Shown here piece by piece: positions 45,725 through 55,811 of a DNA stretch of 64,000 nucleotides (position 1 is its first letter; the number at the start of each line of letters is the position of its first letter). The translations under genes and the position numbers were made by a program. Origin of the DNA: Polyangia bacterium (lineage in GTDB: Bacteria > Myxococcota_A > Polyangia > Nannocystales > Nannocystaceae). The stretch is taken from assembly GCA_030430565.1 (NCBI GenBank), contig JAUIKS010000005.1:124001-188000 (forward strand), given 5' to 3'. The notes below the pieces were generated by a model. It did no database searches and was not told the origin of the DNA. It saw nothing but the letters and a program-made list of their open reading frames with translations.

Positions 45725-47890
45725 ATGGAGCGAATGAGGTACGGTGCACGCCCGACCGCGATCCACTGTGCACAGCTCGCCATGATGACCGCCTCTCCGC
45801 TCCAGCACCTCACCTCCCTGTCGTCCGCGCCCCCGACACCGAGCGACCGAGGCGTCGCGTGGCGGTCACTCACTGGCATCGGGCTCGCGTTCACGCTCGC
45901 CGTTGGGGCGTGTCACGCGGACACCGGGGGATCGACGACGCCGCCCGCGGACACCACCGCTGGCGCGAGCACGGCGGCGCCAAAACTCACGGTCCCGGGC
46001 CCGCTGCCGCTCGATCAACAGCGAATCCTCGCGGACATCACGTACCTAGCCGACGACGAGCTCCAGGGGCGGTACACGCTGAGTCCGTCCCTCGAGACGG
46101 CCGCGACCTGGATCGGCCAGCGCTATCAGGAGCTGGGGCTGCAGCCGCCCGGCGCCGACGCGGCGGCCGCGAAGCCGGCGGCGTACAAGGTTCCGTTCGC
46201 GCTCACGACCGGCTTGCGCGTCCCCTCGCCCCCGACCCTCGAGCTCAAGACCGGCGCGCGCGGGCGCGCGATCCCGGCCGCGGCGTTCTCCCCGACCACC
46301 GTCAGCGGCTCGGGCACGGCGACGGGAGCCCTCGTGTTCGTCGGCTACGCGGCCCAGGGCAACACGCCCTCTTCTTCTAGTGATGCGGACGAGGACGCGG
46401 GACCTTCCTATGACGACCTCGCCGGCCTCGACCTCAAGGGAAAGATCGCGGTCGTGCTGCTCGAGGCGCCGCGGCGGCCGAACATCCAACGGTTCTTCTC
46501 GCTGATGCAGCAAGCGGCCACAGACTTCGAGGAGGCGGCGGCTCCGCTGCGCGAGCAAAAAGACGTCGAGGGCCTCCGGGCGCTCCACAAGCGCACGAAG
46601 CAGCAGCTGGTCACGATGAGCTCGCCGTTCATGCCGGGCGTGGATCTGGCGAAGGAGCTGTGGCCAGAACCCGAGGATCCGTTGACGCTGACCCTCGATC
46701 TTCAGTCCATCGCCGGCTACCTGGTGCGCAAGGCCACGACCCTCGGCGGCCCACAATTCGGTCCTTCGGAGGGCTCCCTGAGAACCAAGGTGAAGCGTCT
46801 CAGCGAGGCCGGCGCGGTCGGGGTCATCGCGGTGCGCGCCCCCCGGAGTCACGTCACGCCCGAGGACCGAAAAAAAGACGAGCTGCCGGACCTAAAAAAT
46901 ATCCGCCCGAGTTCGAAGGACAGCTCCACTGCAATTCCCGTCGTTCAGATGAAGTGGAGCGCGGCTGATCGCTACCTCCGCGTCGGCAAGAAAAAAACCA
47001 AGATCTCCAAGCTGCAGGAAGAGATCGACACCGAGCTCACGCCGCGCTCGGTTTCGCTCGACGGCGCGACGGCGACGATCTCGGTCGCGCTGGAGCCGAT
47101 CCAGACCCAGGTCCCGAACGTGCTCGCGACCTTGCCCGGCACCGACCTCGCCGACGAGATCGTGATCATCGGCGCGCACTACGACCACATCGGCGTCGAG
47201 GCCGAGGACGGCGACGCGTCCAAGGGTCACTGCTCGAGCGTCAAGGACAAGGAGGGCGTCGTCGATCGGGTCTGCAACGGGGCCGACGACAACGCCAGCG
47301 GGACCGCGATGGTCTTGGAGCTCGCGCGCGCCTGGGTCGCGGCCGGCGTCAAGCCCAGGCGCACCGTCGTCTTCGCCCACTTCGCCGGCGAGGAGCTCGG
47401 GCTGTTCGGCTCTAAGGCGCTCGCCGAGTCGCCGCCCTTCGAGCTCGCCAAGGTCAAGGCGATGGTCAACCTCGACATGGTCGGACGCCTCGGCCGTCGC
47501 GGGCTCGCGATCGGCGGGATCTCCTCGAGCGGGGGCTGGATGCCGCTGCTCGACGCGATCGGCAACCATGAGATGTCGGTGATCTACGAGGGCGGCGTAG
47601 CGACCCGCAGCGACCACGCGAACTTTTATAAGAAACAGATCCCGGTGCTGTTCTTCTTCACCGGCGTCCACAACGACTACCACCGACCCACCGACCACAC
47701 CGACAAGATCAACGTCGAGGGCATCGGCTCGATCGGCGCGCTGGTCTCCCAGGTGATGCTGGCGCTCGCCGACGGCTACGCGACGCCGTATCAAGAACCT
47801 GGCCCAAAGGGCGGGTTGATGGACGGCCTCCCCGGCAGCGACCCCGACACGCTCATCAAGAAGATCAAGGTCACGCCGAAGGCAGACTGA
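45725..47890 (+). CDS. M28-family aminopeptidase lipoprotein
   Basis: A 721-residue zinc peptidase. Start uncertain: several ATGs lie between 45725 and 45785. An N-terminal hydrophobic segment ends in LAVGAC at about residue 63, giving a lipoprotein. The M28 core is split by an inserted protease-associated (PA) domain (GALVFVGYAA; LDLKGKIAVVLLEAP). Zinc-binding motifs: GAHYDHIG (residue about 483), GADDNASG (about 519), HFAGEELG (about 555), NLDMVGR (about 581) and a late His in DYHRPTDH (about 652). It should remove N-terminal amino acids from peptides outside the inner membrane. The end overlaps the convergent HTTM gene by 20 bases. Confidence 0.9.
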   Translation: MERMRYGARPTAIHCAQLAMMTASPLQHLTSLSSAPPTPSDRGVAWRSLTGIGLAFTLAVGACHADTGGSTTPPADTTAGASTAAPKLTVPGPLPLDQQRILADITYLADDELQGRYTLSPSLETAATWIGQRYQELGLQPPGADAAAAKPAAYKVPFALTTGLRVPSPPTLELKTGARGRAIPAAAFSPTTVSGSGTATGALVFVGYAAQGNTPSSSSDADEDAGPSYDDLAGLDLKGKIAVVLLEAPRRPNIQRFFSLMQQAATDFEEAAAPLREQKDVEGLRALHKRTKQQLVTMSSPFMPGVDLAKELWPEPEDPLTLTLDLQSIAGYLVRKATTLGGPQFGPSEGSLRTKVKRLSEAGAVGVIAVRAPRSHVTPEDRKKDELPDLKNIRPSSKDSSTAIPVVQMKWSAADRYLRVGKKKTKISKLQEEIDTELTPRSVSLDGATATISVALEPIQTQVPNVLATLPGTDLADEIVIIGAHYDHIGVEAEDGDASKGHCSSVKDKEGVVDRVCNGADDNASGTAMVLELARAWVAAGVKPRRTVVFAHFAGEELGLFGSKALAESPPFELAKVKAMVNLDMVGRLGRRGLAIGGISSSGGWMPLLDAIGNHEMSVIYEGGVATRSDHANFYKKQIPVLFFFTGVHNDYHRPTDHTDKINVEGIGSIGALVSQVMLALADGYATPYQEPGPKGGLMDGLPGSDPDTLIKKIKVTPKAD

Positions 47891-49682
47891 CCGGGTCTTC
47901 GAGCGCAGCGACGAAGTCCGCGTCCGCCGGCGCGACGACCCGCAGGAGCAGCGCGCCGACCAGTCGCCGCGCCAGCGGGATCCAGGTCAGGGGCAGCAGC
48001 ACCCAGAACGCCGGCAGCGCCCAGCAGAGCGCGCGCGCGGCCGCGACGCCGTGACAGCGCGCGGGCGGGCTCGTGTCGCGCCACGCCGGGACGTCGACGC
48101 TGAGGCCGCTCGGCTCATCGGGCCCGACGAGTTCGAACTCGAGCCGGCCGCAGAGGTCCCAGGGGCGCAGCAGCGCGGCGCGACGGACGTCGAGCGGGCG
48201 CGCCGGCACGCGCACGCGAAAGCGCGGTCGCGGCGCGCGATGGCGCAGGCGCGCGAGCCAGCGATGACGAGGCAGCGACGGGTCCGCGCGGGTCCCCAGC
48301 CACGCCCACGCCCGCGCGAGCTCATCCGCCGACAACCACACGAGGTAGGGCGCGAGCATCACCTGCACGAAGATGCCGACGTTGAGCAGCAGCTCGATCC
48401 CGAGGTGAAACAACACGCCCCAGCCGAGCCACAACCATCGCGAGAGCGCGCCGCGGACGATCCACCGCGACGCGATCTCCGGCCGCGCGCGCCGTACCCA
48501 ACCGTAGAGGAGGCTCGCGGCGAGCGGGACGACGAACACGATCACGCTGCAGAGCGTCCCGGTCGTGCGCCGACCAAAGCGCCACCACGCGACCTTCTGC
48601 ACGTAGTAGTAGCCGACGAACCACGCGAGCGCGGCGCCGCAGGCGAGCGCGAGCACGAGTAGCGCGTAGGACAGCCAGCGAGTCACGCGACTCGTCTTGT
48701 CGCCGACCCACACGCCGCGGGCGCGCTCCGCTTCGAACACCCGCAGCGCGCAGCCGACGAGGACCAGCGGGAACAACATCTCCCACACCAGCGTGACGCG
48801 GCTCGAGATCGGCAAGATCCACAGCCGCTGCAGCCAGGTGACGACGATGATCTGCTCGGGCGCGCGGAAGAAGTGCTCGAGCGAGGTCGCGTAGTAGAGC
48901 GCGGTGCCGTCGCGCCACGAGGCGCCGGTCTTGAGCAGACCGGTGGTGCAGTAGATAACCGCGAGCTGCAGCATCATCGCGTGGGTCGACCAGCCGGGGA
49001 TCAGCCGCCCGCGCGGCGGCTCCTCGCCCGCCGTGATCGCCCGCCGATACCGCCGCCACGAGTCGAGCGAGTAGGCCTCGCCCCAGCGGCTCAGCATGCC
49101 GAGGAACAGGAACACGCGCATGGCCGTGTCGGCGCCGCTGTAGAATACGAGGTTGTGTCGATAGATCGTGTCGACGAGCAGCCAGGTCGTGACGGTCGTC
49201 AGGCGCGTGCGCACGCCCAGGGTCATGAGCGCGGCCGAGACGATCGCGAGGCCGAAGATCAGGAACACGAAGAACGGGTCGCTGCGGACGTGCAGCAGCG
49301 AGAAGCCGTACAGCAGCGAGGGGACGAGGTCCGTGAGATGTTCGAAGCCGACGGCCGGATCCCAGAGGTGACTGAAGGCGGCGCCGTAGCGCTTGCGCGC
49401 GAGCTTCGTCAGCCACAGGCCCTCGTCGGAGAACAGGAAGCGGGCGTAGGGCAGCAGGTCGAGCAGGGTCCACAGGACCACGAGGCCGAACACGATGCGA
49501 AACATGCCGAGCGGACGCGGATCGCAGCGCGTCCACCAAAGCCGCCCCCACAGATCGCGCCGCGCGACGAAGAACAGGCCGACGAGCAGCAGGAGCGCGG
49601 TGAGCAGCGCGGTCGAGGCGTCGAGGTGCGCGGCGGCGATCGCCGTCGACGCGCCGGCGCTCGGCTTCGCGAACGCGATCAC
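47871..49682 (-). CDS. HTTM-domain membrane protein (vitamin-K-dependent carboxylase-like)
   Basis: A 603-residue polytopic protein of the HTTM family (the transmembrane domain shared with vitamin-K-dependent gamma-carboxylase). Family-like sequences: PRPLGMFRIVFGLVVLWTL (about residue 55), DEGLW, YRHNLVFYSGADTAMRVFLF (about residue 180), LQLAVIYCTTGLLKTG and SWRDGTALYYATSLEHFF (about residue 255), then YLPWLSADELARA-like helices. About eight to ten membrane segments plus a C-terminal soluble part after residue 450. Start overlaps the upstream stop (ATGA type). Last gene of a three-gene operon. The biochemical role of bacterial HTTM proteins is unknown; carboxylation is only inferred from the family. 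Confidence 0.8.
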   Translation of the reverse strand: MIAFAKPSAGASTAIAAAHLDASTALLTALLLLVGLFFVARRDLWGRLWWTRCDPRPLGMFRIVFGLVVLWTLLDLLPYARFLFSDEGLWLTKLARKRYGAAFSHLWDPAVGFEHLTDLVPSLLYGFSLLHVRSDPFFVFLIFGLAIVSAALMTLGVRTRLTTVTTWLLVDTIYRHNLVFYSGADTAMRVFLFLGMLSRWGEAYSLDSWRRYRRAITAGEEPPRGRLIPGWSTHAMMLQLAVIYCTTGLLKTGASWRDGTALYYATSLEHFFRAPEQIIVVTWLQRLWILPISSRVTLVWEMLFPLVLVGCALRVFEAERARGVWVGDKTSRVTRWLSYALLVLALACGAALAWFVGYYYVQKVAWWRFGRRTTGTLCSVIVFVVPLAASLLYGWVRRARPEIASRWIVRGALSRWLWLGWGVLFHLGIELLLNVGIFVQVMLAPYLVWLSADELARAWAWLGTRADPSLPRHRWLARLRHRAPRPRFRVRVPARPLDVRRAALLRPWDLCGRLEFELVGPDEPSGLSVDVPAWRDTSPPARCHGVAAARALCWALPAFWVLLPLTWIPLARRLVGALLLRVVAPADADFVAALEDPVSLPSA

Positions 49683-50623
49683 GTGGCCCCCTCCGGCGCC
49701 GGGACCGGCCCGTGACCCGTCGAGCCAGAGTCGCGCAGCTCGCTGTCACGTGGCCCTCGAGGCATGCGCGCCCGCGGCCCGGGGCCGTCCCCGTGCGCGC
49801 GCGTCCACCAGGTCTCGAGCGGGACATCGATGAAGCGATCGCCGGGCCCGCCGTGGGCCGTCCTGCGCGGCAGCCCGTAGCGCACGCGCAGCAGGTTGGG
49901 GACCTGCCCGTGGGGCAGCTCGGCGCAGCTGTAGGCGATCACGTGCTTGGTCCGGTTTCGCAGCTGCCGCGGGTGGTAGCCGTTGGTCTCGATCGCGCGC
50001 TCCGGGGGCGGGATCCGGTTGGAGACGAGCACGAAGTGAACCCGCCGCGCGGGCGGCCGGTCATCCCGTCGTAGGCGCCGCAGCTCCCAGTCGCGACAGA
50101 CCCACGCGGCGTAGGCCGTGTAGATCCGGGCGTCCTGCGTGAGGCGACGGTTGAGCTTGCCGAAGCGGTCGTAGAACAGATACGGGAAGCGCCGCCGCGT
50201 GCGGAGGTCGTGACGCAGGTTCCAGCGCTGACCGCCGTCGTCCTCCATGAACACGCGCATGTGAACGTTGCGCCGGTGGGGGTTGGGCGCGAACATCTTC
50301 CAGCCCTGGACGTTGGAGATCAGCCGCAGGTACCGGTCGCCGCGGAGCCCTCGACGAACGCCGCGACGCACACGCTCGCTCAGCCCTGGCTCGGGCAGCA
50401 GCTGCGCGAGCACGGCGAGCAGGTGGTAGGCGAGCAGCAGGCTGAGCGCGAGCCGGAGCGCGCGTCGCCACCAGCGGCGCGGCGCCTGGATCGAGGCGAG
50501 CTCGGCCTCGCGCCCCTCGACGCGGTCGGCCTCGGCCGGCCCCCGAAGCGGCGCGCGGAGCAGCTGTTCGGCGAGGCGGTGGGCCGTGGCCCCAGACGCG
50601 CTGGTTTCGTCAGCCGCCGCCAC
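49679..50623 (-). CDS. membrane-anchored WKMFAPNP-domain protein, standalone
   Basis: A 314-residue protein starting at a GTG. One membrane segment (ALRLALSLLLAYHLLAVLAQL, about residues 54-75) then a soluble domain with QGWKMFAPNPHRRNVHMRVF (about residue 105), WNLRHDLRTRRRFPYL, YTAYAAWVCRDWELR and RIPPPERAIETNGYHPRQ. These match, in order, segments of the C-terminus of the neighbouring larger gene, so this is a separate copy of that domain. The WxMFAPNP motif recalls DUF5819-like proteins, which is a tentative name. The tail is Arg/Gly/Pro-rich and unlike the paralogue. It overlaps the next HTTM gene and follows the fused gene by six bases. Confidence 0.75.
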   Translation of the reverse strand: MAAADETSASGATAHRLAEQLLRAPLRGPAEADRVEGREAELASIQAPRRWWRRALRLALSLLLAYHLLAVLAQLLPEPGLSERVRRGVRRGLRGDRYLRLISNVQGWKMFAPNPHRRNVHMRVFMEDDGGQRWNLRHDLRTRRRFPYLFYDRFGKLNRRLTQDARIYTAYAAWVCRDWELRRLRRDDRPPARRVHFVLVSNRIPPPERAIETNGYHPRQLRNRTKHVIAYSCAELPHGQVPNLLRVRYGLPRRTAHGGPGDRFIDVPLETWWTRAHGDGPGPRARMPRGPRDSELRDSGSTGHGPVPAPEGAT

Positions 50624-50629
50624 TTCGAA

Positions 50630-53521
50630 TCACGACTCGTCGTCGACCGCCACCGCCGCGCCCGCGCGCGTGCGGGCGGCCGCGCGACGCTCACGCGCTT
50701 CGGCGGCGGCCTCGCTCGAGCGCGTGCTCGTCGTCGATCGCTTCGGCCGCGCCCGTGAGTTCTTGCCAAAGAAGTTGCGCCGGTTCTCCCACGTCCTGCG
50801 CCGGTTCTTAAACCCTCGCGCCTCGCGCTCCGCAGCTTTCTCGGCCTGCTCGCGGTCCTCCTCAGTGACGGGGAAGCCGTAGCGCTCCTTCATGAACATC
50901 GGGATGTCGCCGACGTTGGGGCACTTGTGCGTCTGGACCACGCTGGTGTTGACCTTGAGCTTGCGCGGGTCGTACCAGCCCTGACGCGTGACCTGATCGG
51001 GTGACGGGATCTTGGTGTTGAGCTTGATGATCTCGACGCGCACGGCCCGGCTCTTCCCGCCTGTCCGAAGATACCACTCGCGACACTGGTAGGCGGCCCA
51101 GTACTTCAGGTACCACTTGCCCTTGCCGACCATGCGCCGCTGCATCTTGCGCATGCGGTCGTTCCAGATCCACGGGTTGGGGCGCAGCTCGAAGGAGTTG
51201 TTCTGCAGGTCCCAGCGCCAGCCCTCGTCGTCGACGATCACGGTCTTCATGAAGGTGTTCGAACGCGGCGGGTTGGGCGCGAACATCTTCCAGCTCTGCG
51301 AGGTCGCGGTGCCCTGCGGCCAGCCCGAGAAGAATGAGCGCGCGCTCCCGCGCCAGCTCGAGAACACCGAGTAGCTGGGGAACAGGGTCATGAGGACCGA
51401 GCCGCCGTGCCACAGCACCATCAGCAGCGCGAGCGTGCGCCCGAACGCGGTGTAGGCGGGCGCAGGGCCGCCGCCGAGCTCGCCGGGCGCGCGCCGGCGA
51501 CGACGCCAGCGAACGACGACGAAGATCAGGCCTGTCCCAAGGGTCACGAGCGCCCACAGCTCGACGAGATCCTGCTTGTCGAAGACCTCCGCCGCCGCGT
51601 AGACGCGTGCGATCAGCAGCGCCATGCTCAGCAGCGCCAGCGCGATCCCGAGCCCCTTCACGAGGCCGGACTCGCTATCGCGGCGCCGCGCGACGACGAA
51701 GCCGATCCACAGCGCGGCGACGCCCATCAGCGTGAGGTCGGCCGCTCGGCGCAGCGCGGCGGAGTCGGGCACCTTGTCGTAGACGCGCATGAACAGGACG
51801 CCGACCGCGAGGAGGCCGAGCGCGAGCACGACCAGGTTCGGGATCGAGCGGCCGCGCGCCGGCACGTCCTCGGGCGCCTGCGCGGGCGCGAACCAGGCGT
51901 CGAGCGCGGGCGACGAGAGCCGTGGGCGCCCGGCGAGGCGCGGGCGCCGGCGCAGCCACGCGAGCAGCCGCTGGCCGACGCGCGCGTACTCGTCCCCGGT
52001 GAACCACGCCGCGTAGGTCATCAGCATGATGAAGGGGAACATGCCGATGTTCATGAACAGGATCAGGGTGCCGTGGAAGAACAGCCCCAGCGTCAGCCAC
52101 ACGCGTCGGCCGGTGAACCAGTCCCGCAGCCACCGCTGATTGATCGACCAGGCCGGGATCGGGATCACCGAGAGCCGCGCGCCGGGCTTGATGATCCGGA
52201 GCGGCCAGCGGCCGACCGCGAAGTAGGCCGCGATCACCACGGGCATGAAGCCGCCGAACACCAGGCGAAAGTTGTGGACCTTCGCGGCCACCCGAGCGGC
52301 GCGCACGGCCTCGCGGCCGCCCTCGGACTCGGGGATGCAGTAGGGGATCGCCTTCGTGACGAGCAGGTAGACGGCGACGTACGCGAGGATCAGCGCGATC
52401 CGCCCGGACCACCGCGTCCACGGGTTCGCCAGCTGCTCCCGGTACCAGGGCTCGTCCTGGTGATCGAGCCTGAACTTGAAGATCAGCCCGAGGCCGACGA
52501 CCACGAAGCACATCTCCCACCAGTGCGTGACCCAGGTCATCACCCGGAACACGGTCGTCGCGGTCATGGACGAGATGATCTGCGTCCAGATCTCGAACCG
52601 GTAGAAGTGGTCCATGTTGAGCGCGTAGTAGAGCGCGTCGCCGCGGGCCCACACGCTGCCCGTCTTGACCGTGCCGGTCGTCGTGTAGAGCGCGATGAGC
52701 TGGGCCATCATCAGGTAGCGCGGCCACGCGGGCACCAGCCGGTAGACCGGCTGCAGCGCCGTGCCGGAGGCGTCGACCGGCGGCCCGCGGGAGCCGTCCT
52801 CGGCCAGCAAGCCGCGCCGGCGCAGGCGACGACATCGCCACCAGTTATCAAAGCTCCACGCGTGCCCGGTCTTGCAGAAGATCAGCAAAAACCAAAACAC
52901 GCGGTACACCGTGTCGGTGCCCTCGAGGTACAGCGAGTTCCGGTTGTAGATCCCGCTCATCATCAAGAACGCGATCACGCCGGTAGTCCGGCTGAAGACG
53001 CCGAAGGCGTAGAGCAGCAGGACCGCGAAGAAAGCGTAGAGGTACCACTCGACGAAGGTCGGCGAGTCCCAGAAGTGAAACACCGAGTGCTTGGCCCAGA
53101 AGAAGCGCAGCACCGCCAAGTAGTCGAAGAAGCCCTCGTCGGGGGTCCAGCCCTGGAGCGCGGTCCGGGCGAAGCGCTGACGGGCCTCCTCCAGCGAGAA
53201 GATGCCCTCGTCGCTCCACAGCATGCGCCAGTAGGGGCGCAGGTTCCAGAAGCACTGGATCGTCATCAGCGCGAAGCCGACGCGCAGCACCGCGTAGGTC
53301 CGCGGGTCCTCGAGCGCGAGCACCGAGCGGCGCACGGACTCGGCGCGGGTCCACACCCAGTAGAGCACGAACAGGACGATCGCCAGCGACAGCCAGCCGA
53401 TCTCGGTGGTCAGCTCGGGCGGCACCTTGGGGTACTTGGGCGACTTCGCCAGCAAGAGCGGCAGGCCGCTCATCCCCAGGGTGCTTCCCAGGTCAATTCC
53501 AAGCTTCAGTCCAAGGGCCAT
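50630..53521 (-). CDS. HTTM-WKMFAPNP fusion membrane protein
   Basis: A 963-residue protein. The N-terminal half (about residues 30-480) is an HTTM domain with the same landmarks as the downstream HTTM gene (YAVLRVGFALMTIQCFWNL, SDEGIFS, RNSLYLEGTDTVYRVFWF, TTTGTVKTGS, GDALYYALNMDHFYRF). Several further membrane segments connect to a C-terminal domain from about residue 725 with SWKMFAPNPPRSNTFMKTV, AAYQCREWYLR and TKIPSPDQVTRQGWYDPRK, homologous to the standalone neighbour. The last 70 residues are Arg/Ala-rich. ATG 53521 is used; a GTG 21 bases upstream is possible. It is the first gene of the three-gene operon. Function unknown. Confidence 0.8.
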   Translation of the reverse strand: MALGLKLGIDLGSTLGMSGLPLLLAKSPKYPKVPPELTTEIGWLSLAIVLFVLYWVWTRAESVRRSVLALEDPRTYAVLRVGFALMTIQCFWNLRPYWRMLWSDEGIFSLEEARQRFARTALQGWTPDEGFFDYLAVLRFFWAKHSVFHFWDSPTFVEWYLYAFFAVLLLYAFGVFSRTTGVIAFLMMSGIYNRNSLYLEGTDTVYRVFWFLLIFCKTGHAWSFDNWWRCRRLRRRGLLAEDGSRGPPVDASGTALQPVYRLVPAWPRYLMMAQLIALYTTTGTVKTGSVWARGDALYYALNMDHFYRFEIWTQIISSMTATTVFRVMTWVTHWWEMCFVVVGLGLIFKFRLDHQDEPWYREQLANPWTRWSGRIALILAYVAVYLLVTKAIPYCIPESEGGREAVRAARVAAKVHNFRLVFGGFMPVVIAAYFAVGRWPLRIIKPGARLSVIPIPAWSINQRWLRDWFTGRRVWLTLGLFFHGTLILFMNIGMFPFIMLMTYAAWFTGDEYARVGQRLLAWLRRRPRLAGRPRLSSPALDAWFAPAQAPEDVPARGRSIPNLVVLALGLLAVGVLFMRVYDKVPDSAALRRAADLTLMGVAALWIGFVVARRRDSESGLVKGLGIALALLSMALLIARVYAAAEVFDKQDLVELWALVTLGTGLIFVVVRWRRRRRAPGELGGGPAPAYTAFGRTLALLMVLWHGGSVLMTLFPSYSVFSSWRGSARSFFSGWPQGTATSQSWKMFAPNPPRSNTFMKTVIVDDEGWRWDLQNNSFELRPNPWIWNDRMRKMQRRMVGKGKWYLKYWAAYQCREWYLRTGGKSRAVRVEIIKLNTKIPSPDQVTRQGWYDPRKLKVNTSVVQTHKCPNVGDIPMFMKERYGFPVTEEDREQAEKAAEREARGFKNRRRTWENRRNFFGKNSRARPKRSTTSTRSSEAAAEARERRAAARTRAGAAVAVDDES

Positions 53522-53606
53522 CGGCGGGCGACACAGTACCACGCTGGGATCTGTGACCGGGCGTCAGCTTTCTGCTGAAAGCCGCCGCGGCCAGTCCTGC
53601 GTCGGG

Positions 53607-55811
53607 CTATTTGCTCGCCGGCTTCACCGCCGTCGTCGCGGCGGCGGGTGTCGGTCCCGGAGTCGGTCGCGCGGACGCGGGTGAGTTCGCGGCGCCGGCG
53701 TTCGCGGGCGCCGACTCCACCCCCGACGCGGCGCTGGCCTCAGTCGCTACGCCCGAGAGGAAATCGAAGCGCGCCTGGTAGAGCTGCGCGACGCGCTCGA
53801 CGCCCTCGATGTGGTGCCCCTGGCCGGGGAACTCGACGTAGGTCACGGGCCTCTGCAGGGCCTTGGCCTTGTCGACGAACTGCCGCGACTCCTGCACGGG
53901 CACGCGCCAGTCGTTGCTGCCGTGGGTCACGAGCAGCGGCGCGGCGAGCCGGTCGACGTGGCTCAGCGGGCTGCGGTCGAGCATGCGCGCGAGCTCGTCG
54001 GGCTTGCGCGGGTCGCCGCTCTCCAGCACGACCCAGTCGGGGATGTTGGTCGCGTCGTAGAACGACTTGATATTTGAAAAGCCCGCGTGCGCGAGGCCGA
54101 AGCCGAACGCGTAGCTGTCGTCGCGCTTGTTGGTCTCCGGCGGGAAGGTCAGCGCGCGCATCGTCGCGTAGCCGCCGTGACTGCCGCCGAACACGCCGAT
54201 CTGCGCGGGCGTGAGCCCGAGGCGCCGCTCGGCCCAGCGCGCGATATGAAACAGGTCGACGATCTCGTCGCCGCCGAGGTCTTTGTCGTTGAGGCTCGAG
54301 AACGCCTTGCCGAAGCCCCGGCTGCCGCGCACGGCCGGAGAGATGACCGTAAGGCCAGCCGAGCACATGATGTGCTCGAAGGCGCTGTAGCGGTTTCTGC
54401 CCCCGTAGAACGCGGTGATCATCGCCAGGCGCTTGCCCGGGTCCGTCTGCGGCCGCTTCGGGTGGAGCACGAAGGCGTGCAGCTCGCGGGTCTCGCCGGT
54501 CGCCGGATCGCGGTCGAAGGTGGGGATCGAGACGGTCTCGGCCGTGCACTGCACGACCGACCGCTCGAGCGCGGGGTCGAGCGCGATGACCTGCCGACTC
54601 TTGAGCCCCGGCGCCTGTCCCTGCGCGCCCGGCTCGAGGGTCGCGAGGTTGCCTTCGAACACGATGTCGGGCGCGCGCTGGGTCCACAGCACCTGGCGAC
54701 CGTGACCGTCGATGACGTCGGCGGTCCCCGGCCGCTGCAGCGCGCCGAGGACCGCGCCGCTGCGCGGGTCGATCACGACCAGGGTCGAGCCCCGCGGCGT
54801 GCGGTGGACGGCGAAGACCCCGGCGTCGACGAGCCGCGCGGAGGTGATGTCCTCTTTGAAGCGGGTGAGCTGACGGATCGCGCCGGTCTCGCGGTTGTAG
54901 CTGTAGAGGTTGTTGTAGCCGTCGTCGTTGGCGACGAACAGCAGCGTGTCGCCGTCGACCCAGCCCTTGAGCGCGCTCGGCGAATTTCGCTGCACGCGCT
55001 TGCGGGTGAGCACCTTGACGGAGGGCGTGGCCTCATTGAGCTTGACCGAGACCAGCTGCACGCGGTTGCGGTCGCCCTTGACCTGGGCGTTGAAGAACAC
55101 CTCGTCGCCCTCGGGCGAGAACCGGATCGAGGACCAGGTGAAGGTCAGCCCCGGCTTATCGCAGACGATCTCGCGGGGCTGCTTGGTCGCGACGTCGAGC
55201 AGGTTGAGACAGGTGCTGTAGGGCGCCTGCTTGCCGGTCCGCGGCAGGTAGGCGATGGTGCGCTCGTCGTCGCTGAAGCCGAAGCCGTAGACGTAGTCGT
55301 GCTGGGTGATCTGCGTCAGCGCGCCGGTCCCGAGCTCCAGCGTCCACAGGTTCATCTGCTCGTCGTTGCGCTCGTCGGCGTGCAGCCACAGCGTGTCGCT
55401 CGCGGCGTGGTGATGCAGGCCCCAGAGGCTGCGCGCCGACCAGTCGACGTCGCTGATGGCCTGCGCGCCGGCGAGATCAAAAGCGCCCTCGCCCTGGGCG
55501 GCGACGTCGAGCATCTTGAGGGTGTAGCGATCGCCGATCTCGTAGAAGAACAGCGCGCCGGTCTCGAGCGAGGGCTCCCATTCGCGGTAGGGAAATCCGG
55601 TGAGGAAGGGGTCGAGCTCGATCGCGCGATCGAAGTAGCTGACGCTGTGGGCGGGCGGCGCGACCGGCTCGCCCACCGGCGGCTCGGTCACCGGGTAGGG
55701 CTTGGCGGCCTTGGGCGGGGCGCAGCCGAGGGTCGCGAGCGACGTGATCGCGAGGGCGAAGCCGAGGGTTGTTGTTGCGCGGCGGGACCTCGAGCTCGAC
55801 ATGGTGCCCAT
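53607..55811 (-). CDS. S9-family prolyl oligopeptidase-like lipoprotein
   Basis: A roughly 734-residue exported serine peptidase. A signal peptide with lipobox (SLATLGC) precedes a beta-propeller of WD40/PD40-like blades (residues about 60-440) and a C-terminal alpha/beta-hydrolase domain. Catalytic residues: Ser in FGGSHGGYATM (about residue 542), Asp in HGSNDWRVP (about 630) and His in GQGHHIEG (about 665). It should cleave peptides, usually after proline, outside the inner membrane. The last 50 residues are Ala/Pro-rich low complexity. ATG 55811 is used; the ATG at 55802 also fits. It is 85 bases downstream of the HTTM operon promoter side. Confidence 0.9.
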   Translation of the reverse strand: MGTMSSSRSRRATTTLGFALAITSLATLGCAPPKAAKPYPVTEPPVGEPVAPPAHSVSYFDRAIELDPFLTGFPYREWEPSLETGALFFYEIGDRYTLKMLDVAAQGEGAFDLAGAQAISDVDWSARSLWGLHHHAASDTLWLHADERNDEQMNLWTLELGTGALTQITQHDYVYGFGFSDDERTIAYLPRTGKQAPYSTCLNLLDVATKQPREIVCDKPGLTFTWSSIRFSPEGDEVFFNAQVKGDRNRVQLVSVKLNEATPSVKVLTRKRVQRNSPSALKGWVDGDTLLFVANDDGYNNLYSYNRETGAIRQLTRFKEDITSARLVDAGVFAVHRTPRGSTLVVIDPRSGAVLGALQRPGTADVIDGHGRQVLWTQRAPDIVFEGNLATLEPGAQGQAPGLKSRQVIALDPALERSVVQCTAETVSIPTFDRDPATGETRELHAFVLHPKRPQTDPGKRLAMITAFYGGRNRYSAFEHIMCSAGLTVISPAVRGSRGFGKAFSSLNDKDLGGDEIVDLFHIARWAERRLGLTPAQIGVFGGSHGGYATMRALTFPPETNKRDDSYAFGFGLAHAGFSNIKSFYDATNIPDWVVLESGDPRKPDELARMLDRSPLSHVDRLAAPLLVTHGSNDWRVPVQESRQFVDKAKALQRPVTYVEFPGQGHHIEGVERVAQLYQARFDFLSGVATEASAASGVESAPANAGAANSPASARPTPGPTPAAATTAVKPASK

